Shown: in pieces, positions 5,918-8,189 of the stretch
Layout: each line of letters opens with the position of its first letter
How positions within the stretch are numbered: position 1 is the stretch's first letter
NCBI GenBank assembly: GCA_030628755.1
Contig: DAOVQH010000095.1
Span: forward strand, 1-8,189
Length of the DNA: 8,189 nt
Reading direction: 5' to 3'
Source: Candidatus Cloacimonadota bacterium
Lineage (GTDB): Bacteria > Cloacimonadota > Cloacimonadia > Cloacimonadales > TCS61
Program-made: the position numbers and the translations under genes
Notes under the pieces: generated by a model
Seen by the model: the letters and a program-made list of their open reading frames with translations, nothing else
Told to the model about the DNA's origin: nothing
Databases searched by the model: none

Positions 5918-5933
5918 AACCGTTTTCAAGGTT
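5918..5933. repeat. AACC/GGTT 16-bp element, copy 4 (over the mttB-like stop codon)
   Basis: AACCGTTTTCAAGGTT overlaps the 3' end of the mttB-like gene: its right side encodes the last codon region and the TGA stop at 5928-5926. As with copy 2, the element sits at a gene end. Confidence 0.7.
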
Positions 5934-7380
5934 TTCTAATTGGAAGCTTATCCTGACCATATTTTTTAGCTTCTTTTTCCATCAATTTTATTAAATCGTT
6001 TTTGACCTCATCCGACAAACTCGAAGGTTCATAATTTTGGATCAATTTCTCCACTTCGGTGTGTGCTCTTTCTTCGAGAGTTGTTTTTCCTTCTGCAATC
6101 CATCTGGGTCTGTTTGCTCGATTTATAACTTCTCCAGGGAAGTAATGTTCTTTTTTCAGATATTTTCGGGTATGTTTGGAAATCAAGAGATGATTTTCTT
6201 TTAACAATTCTTCAAAGATCGGAAGAGCAGGAAAATCCTCTTTCGGTTCGATTCCCTCTATCATTCTCAAATTCATTCCGCAAATTTCATTATCCATAAC
6301 CAATTTCTCCAGACTGATACAGCTCTCAAAATCGAGCATTCCGGGACCTGAAATATTATTTATTCCAGATAAAGCGGAAAGAGTTGCTCCCATGCCGGAT
6401 TCGAGTCCAGCCTGAGCATCTAATTGTTTGGCATCGCTCAAAGATATATATGCTTGCGTTGGAAATCCCATATATTTCCCGATCTCATTATAGGCACAAT
6501 CTATCATCATTGTTTCCACTGCACCCATCGGAGTGGTTTCGTAGCGAATATCAAATATCGCAGGTGAACCGCCATACAGCATTGGAGTCCCCGGATTCGC
6601 AAGCTGGCTGATAACGATCCCACTCAAAGTTTCCGCAGTATGCTGAATTAAAGATCCGGTGAGAGTTACAGGTGCAATAAAACCGGAAAGGGGCATTGCA
6701 ATAAATTCAACCGGAATCGAATATCTTGCACAATCCAGAACATTCTGGGAAGTAACATCACTCCATTTGAGGGGAGAAGTCGGACAGCAGGAAAAAACGG
6801 TTAACGGTTTGTCTTTCAGATTTTTTTCATTTCCTCGAACAACAAGTTGAAAATCCTTCATAATTTCAAAAGATTCAATTGTGAAGGTTCCGGTTATAAC
6901 CGGTTTCTCACAATATAAAAGACTGAGGTAAAGTCGATAGCTGTCAGAGATTTTTTCGTGAACATCATTCGGGATCAAAGCTGTGCTCTGGGAAGCAATA
7001 TTATTAAGCTGAGTAACAACTTTTACATAATTGATATAATCCCTGGTCGAAGGATTGCGAATTTCTTTGGTCTGATAATCTAAAACATGAAGCGCAGCGG
7101 AACCTGGAGTAAAATGCACATTATCTTCTGAAAAATCATTCGTTTCATTTCCATTAACATCATAAAGTTTAAACGAATTCGGAACTGTTTTTAAAGCCTG
7201 TTTGATAATATCTTTCGTGAAATAAACCCGCGATTTTTCAATTCTTGCTCCATTATCCGAAAGTAAAGACAAAACATTCTGATTGTTGATTTCAACGCCA
7301 AGTTTGCAGAGTATTTCTATTGCTTCATTAATTATCTTTTTGATGAGTTCATCTGTTAAAAATTTTACTTTTGGTCGCAT
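5926..7380 (-). CDS. MttB-family (COG5598) amine/betaine:corrinoid methyltransferase, non-pyrrolysine
   Basis: The 484-residue length and signatures fit the trimethylamine methyltransferase superfamily: FTPGSAALHV (90-99), CCPTSPLKWSD (198-208), MPLSGFIAPVTLTGSL (229-244), AETLSGIVISQLANPGTPMLYG (249-270, motif quoted in parts: AETLSGIV, SQLANPGTP), ETTPMGAVE (281-289), DAKQLDAQAGLESG (316-329) and SGPGMLD (344-350). These soluble TIM barrels move a methyl group from a tertiary or quaternary amine to a Co(I) corrinoid protein. There is no in-frame TAG, so it belongs with the pyrrolysine-free members (MtgB for glycine betaine, MtpB, MtcB), not with true trimethylamine MttB. The substrate is therefore probably a betaine, carnitine or similar, unproven. 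The start at 7380 has GAAGAG about six bases upstream. It is the first gene of the module, upstream of activase, corrinoid carrier and homocysteine methyltransferase. The stop codon lies within an AACC/GGTT repeat. Confidence 0.93.
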   Translation of the reverse strand: MRPKVKFLTDELIKKIINEAIEILCKLGVEINNQNVLSLLSDNGARIEKSRVYFTKDIIKQALKTVPNSFKLYDVNGNETNDFSEDNVHFTPGSAALHVLDYQTKEIRNPSTRDYINYVKVVTQLNNIASQSTALIPNDVHEKISDSYRLYLSLLYCEKPVITGTFTIESFEIMKDFQLVVRGNEKNLKDKPLTVFSCCPTSPLKWSDVTSQNVLDCARYSIPVEFIAMPLSGFIAPVTLTGSLIQHTAETLSGIVISQLANPGTPMLYGGSPAIFDIRYETTPMGAVETMMIDCAYNEIGKYMGFPTQAYISLSDAKQLDAQAGLESGMGATLSALSGINNISGPGMLDFESCISLEKLVMDNEICGMNLRMIEGIEPKEDFPALPIFEELLKENHLLISKHTRKYLKKEHYFPGEVINRANRPRWIAEGKTTLEERAHTEVEKLIQNYEPSSLSDEVKNDLIKLMEKEAKKYGQDKLPIRKP

Positions 7381-7397
7381 TCTAATCTCTTCAATTC

Positions 7398-7430
7398 AAA
7401 CTTCCGAAGTTTTAGAAACTTCGGAAGTTT
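7398..7430. repeat. Nested palindrome upstream of the mttB-like gene
   Basis: AAACTTCCGAAGTTT (7398-7412) and its exact reverse complement (7416-7430) are separated by TAG, giving a perfect 15-bp stem with a 3-base loop. Each arm is itself an inverted repeat (AAACTTC-C-GAAGTTT), so the DNA or RNA could form one long or two short hairpins. It ends 18 bases before the mttB-like start in the transcript. It could be a regulatory site, a terminator for the upstream gene (no good U-tract), or a dispersed repeat. Confidence 0.85.
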
Positions 7431-7439
7431 TGTACTTGG

Positions 7440-7466
7440 AAGATAACTTTTTAAATTTGATGTCAA
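7440..7466 (-). promoter_or_regulatory. Weak candidate promoter for the mttB-like gene
   Basis: On the minus strand TTGACA (7466-7461) is followed after 15 bases by TATCTT (7445-7440), about 60 bases upstream of the mttB-like start codon. The -35 is perfect, but spacing is short and the -10 matches only four of six consensus bases. AT-rich DNA gives such matches by chance. Confidence 0.25.
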
Positions 7467-7472
7467 TTTATA

Positions 7473-7526
7473 CTATTTTTCGGTTTTTATTTTCCTGTTA
7501 ATCAGTTCCTCAATCTTCTTGCTCAT
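7473..7526 (-). CDS. Possible 17-residue ORF overlapping the nucleotidyltransferase stop
   Basis: The ATG at 7526 overlaps the TGA of the nucleotidyltransferase gene (ATGA), as in coupled genes, and encodes MSKKIEELINRKIKTEK before TAG. The short Lys/Glu-rich helix has no family signature. MNT nucleotidyltransferases are often followed by a HEPN-domain partner starting with such a helix, so this might be the stump of a lost partner, but chance cannot be excluded and I have no evidence of expression. Confidence 0.2.
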   Translation of the reverse strand: MSKKIEELINRKIKTEK

Positions 7527-7849
7527 ACTTTTATACCTTCATTTTTTATGTTCTGATAAATCGGCATTACTCTAGCAATCTCGGAATTCCAGAAATCCTT
7601 TGAATGAACTATTAACCCGAAAATAACATTGTGTTCCAACTCTACATCGAATGCATTATTAAAGATTTCCTCCCTGATTGAATTATCTACAGTTCGTGAA
7701 AGTAAAATCAACAAATCTATATCAGAATCTTCTTTATAATCACCCCGAGCAGCAGAACCAAAAAGATAGAACTCCGTATCTTTCCCAAAGTTATTTTTTA
7801 TTCTTTTTTTTAAAGAAGTAATCGATTTTTGGATATATTCCTTTTTCAT
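7523..7849 (-). CDS. MNT-type minimal nucleotidyltransferase
   Basis: The 108-residue protein contains the polymerase-beta-like nucleotidyltransferase core: GSAARGD (31-37), then SDIDLLILL (42-50) with Asp43 and Asp45 as metal ligands, and an acidic DVELE (68-72) that may give the third carboxylate. MNT proteins often pair with a HEPN-domain protein, acting as an antitoxin that AMPylates the HEPN RNase. No HEPN gene flanks this one in the window, only a 17-codon ORF. The gene starts 3 bases after the glyQ stop with GGGGA about nine bases upstream of the ATG, so it is probably read through from glyQ. Its C-terminus, IYQNIKNEGIKV, is typical of the family. The target is unknown. Confidence 0.88.
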   Translation of the reverse strand: MKKEYIQKSITSLKKRIKNNFGKDTEFYLFGSAARGDYKEDSDIDLLILLSRTVDNSIREEIFNNAFDVELEHNVIFGLIVHSKDFWNSEIARVMPIYQNIKNEGIKV

Positions 7850-7852
7850 ATT

Positions 7853-8189
7853 TCATTCCCCATACTTCTCAATATAAAGAAGAGCACATTCTTTCGCCAT
7901 TTTGCGAATTCTTCCTATGTATGAAGCTCTTTCCGTAACGCTGATAACTCTACGGGCATCGAGAAGATTAAAAGTGTGAGAGCATTTCAATAAATAATCA
8001 TAAGCAGGATAGACCAGTTTTTCTTTTATCAAGTTGGAAGCCTGTTTTTCATAATCTTTAAAGGAAGCAAAAAGAGATTTCACGTCCGATTTCTTAAAAT
8101 TGAATTCGGAAAATTCTACTTCTTTATCTAAAAATATTTCACCATACAGGGTTGTATCGTTCCACCTGATATCTTTGAAATCATCAACA
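7853..8189 (-). CDS. glyQ: Glycyl-tRNA synthetase alpha subunit, C-terminal 112 codons (5' end outside the window)
   Basis: The frame stays open from the window edge to the TGA at 7855-7853. It reads RWNDTTLYGEIF, then EFSEFNFKKSDVKSLF, then VYPAYDYLLKCSHTFNLLDA and RRVISVTERASYIGRIR. These are the conserved end of GlyQ (W-N-D, Y-G, NF..ADV..LF, PAYD..LK.SHTFNLLDAR..ISVTER..YI.R.R). The alpha subunit forms the glycine- and ATP-binding catalytic part of the bacterial alpha2beta2 synthetase that charges tRNA-Gly. The GTG-started 76-codon frame beginning at 8083 is only an internal piece. The beta subunit gene (glyS), usually next, does not follow here: a nucleotidyltransferase gene begins 3 bases later. 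Confidence 0.96.
   Translation of the reverse strand, partial: VDDFKDIRWNDTTLYGEIFLDKEVEFSEFNFKKSDVKSLFASFKDYEKQASNLIKEKLVYPAYDYLLKCSHTFNLLDARRVISVTERASYIGRIRKMAKECALLYIEKYGE

Larger units (their letters stand above)
5685..5925. other. Repeat-built gap between mttB-like and activase genes
   Basis: The 241 bases are largely repeats: TTGAAAAAGTTTACAAG (5699-5715), an inverted AACCGTTGAAAAG copy (5732-5748), the second 53-bp double hairpin (5797-5849), and AACC/GGTT elements at 5877-5892 and 5918-5933. A 78-codon open frame spans the gap on the minus strand but has only a TTG start and is explained by repeats. No promoter was identified. Confidence 0.75.

Noticed and set aside
5693..5929. 78-codon minus-strand open frame between the mttB-like and activase genes
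   Set aside because: It starts only at a TTG overlapping the upstream stop, has no ribosome site of its own, and its sequence is explained by the 53-bp repeat and the AACCGTTGAAAAG repeats; similar peptide fragments recur from the other repeat copy in another gap.
4844..5933. CRISPR-like array
   Set aside because: Repeats are spaced irregularly, the two 53-bp copies are separated by a whole gene, and there are no regular spacers or cas genes.
5926..7380. Pyrrolysine-containing trimethylamine methyltransferase
   Set aside because: The reading frame contains no in-frame TAG and is open throughout, so it is a pyrrolysine-free family member.
7853..8083. Independent 76-residue protein starting at a GTG
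   Set aside because: The frame continues upstream to the window edge with sequence typical of glycyl-tRNA synthetase alpha, so the GTG is an internal Val codon.

Overview
The window comes from an AT-rich bacterial genome. Every gene I can support lies on the minus strand, so transcription runs from high to low coordinates. The glycyl-tRNA synthetase is of the separate alpha-subunit type (GlyQ), so the source is a bacterium. The corrinoid methyltransferase genes and palindrome-rich intergenic DNA suggest an uncultivated anaerobe; Cloacimonadota or a similar group is only a guess from the style of the repeats.

Layout in the direction of transcription: (1) the 3' end of glyQ (8189-7853), followed after 3 bases by a small MNT-type nucleotidyltransferase (7849-7523) and a possible 17-codon ORF (7526-7473). 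(2) A one-carbon module: an MttB/COG5598-family methyltransferase without pyrrolysine (7380-5926), a free-standing cobalamin reactivation-domain protein (5684-4956), a small corrinoid protein (4603-3965), a MetH-type homocysteine methyltransferase domain overlapping it by ATGA (3968-3072), and a two-CBS-domain protein (3035-2616). (3) A 3'-terminal pseudogene copy of the homocysteine methyltransferase (2521-2303) and a repeat-rich gap. (4) A heterodimeric ABC exporter operon: a subunit with a degenerate ATPase site (2101-362), then the start of its partner (365 to the window edge), again joined by ATGA.

The module holds methionine synthase MetH taken apart: homocysteine domain, cobalamin domain and reactivation domain as separate genes, with no pterin (methyltetrahydrofolate) domain. 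An MttB-family protein, which normally demethylates a quaternary or tertiary amine, stands in that place. My inference is a folate-independent route: methylated amine to Co(I)-corrinoid protein, then to homocysteine, giving methionine, with reductive repair of the corrinoid by the activase. The substrate cannot be read from sequence; a betaine-like compound is the leading possibility.

The gaps inside this module are unusually rich in palindromes: two 53-bp copies of a double-hairpin repeat, four copies of a 16-bp AACC/GGTT element (two reaching into gene 3' ends), a 28-bp perfect palindrome, and a nested palindrome upstream of the mttB-like gene. One element supplies part of the C-terminal tail of the activase. 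I saw no tRNA, rRNA, CRISPR array, transposase or recognisable cobalamin or SAM riboswitch.
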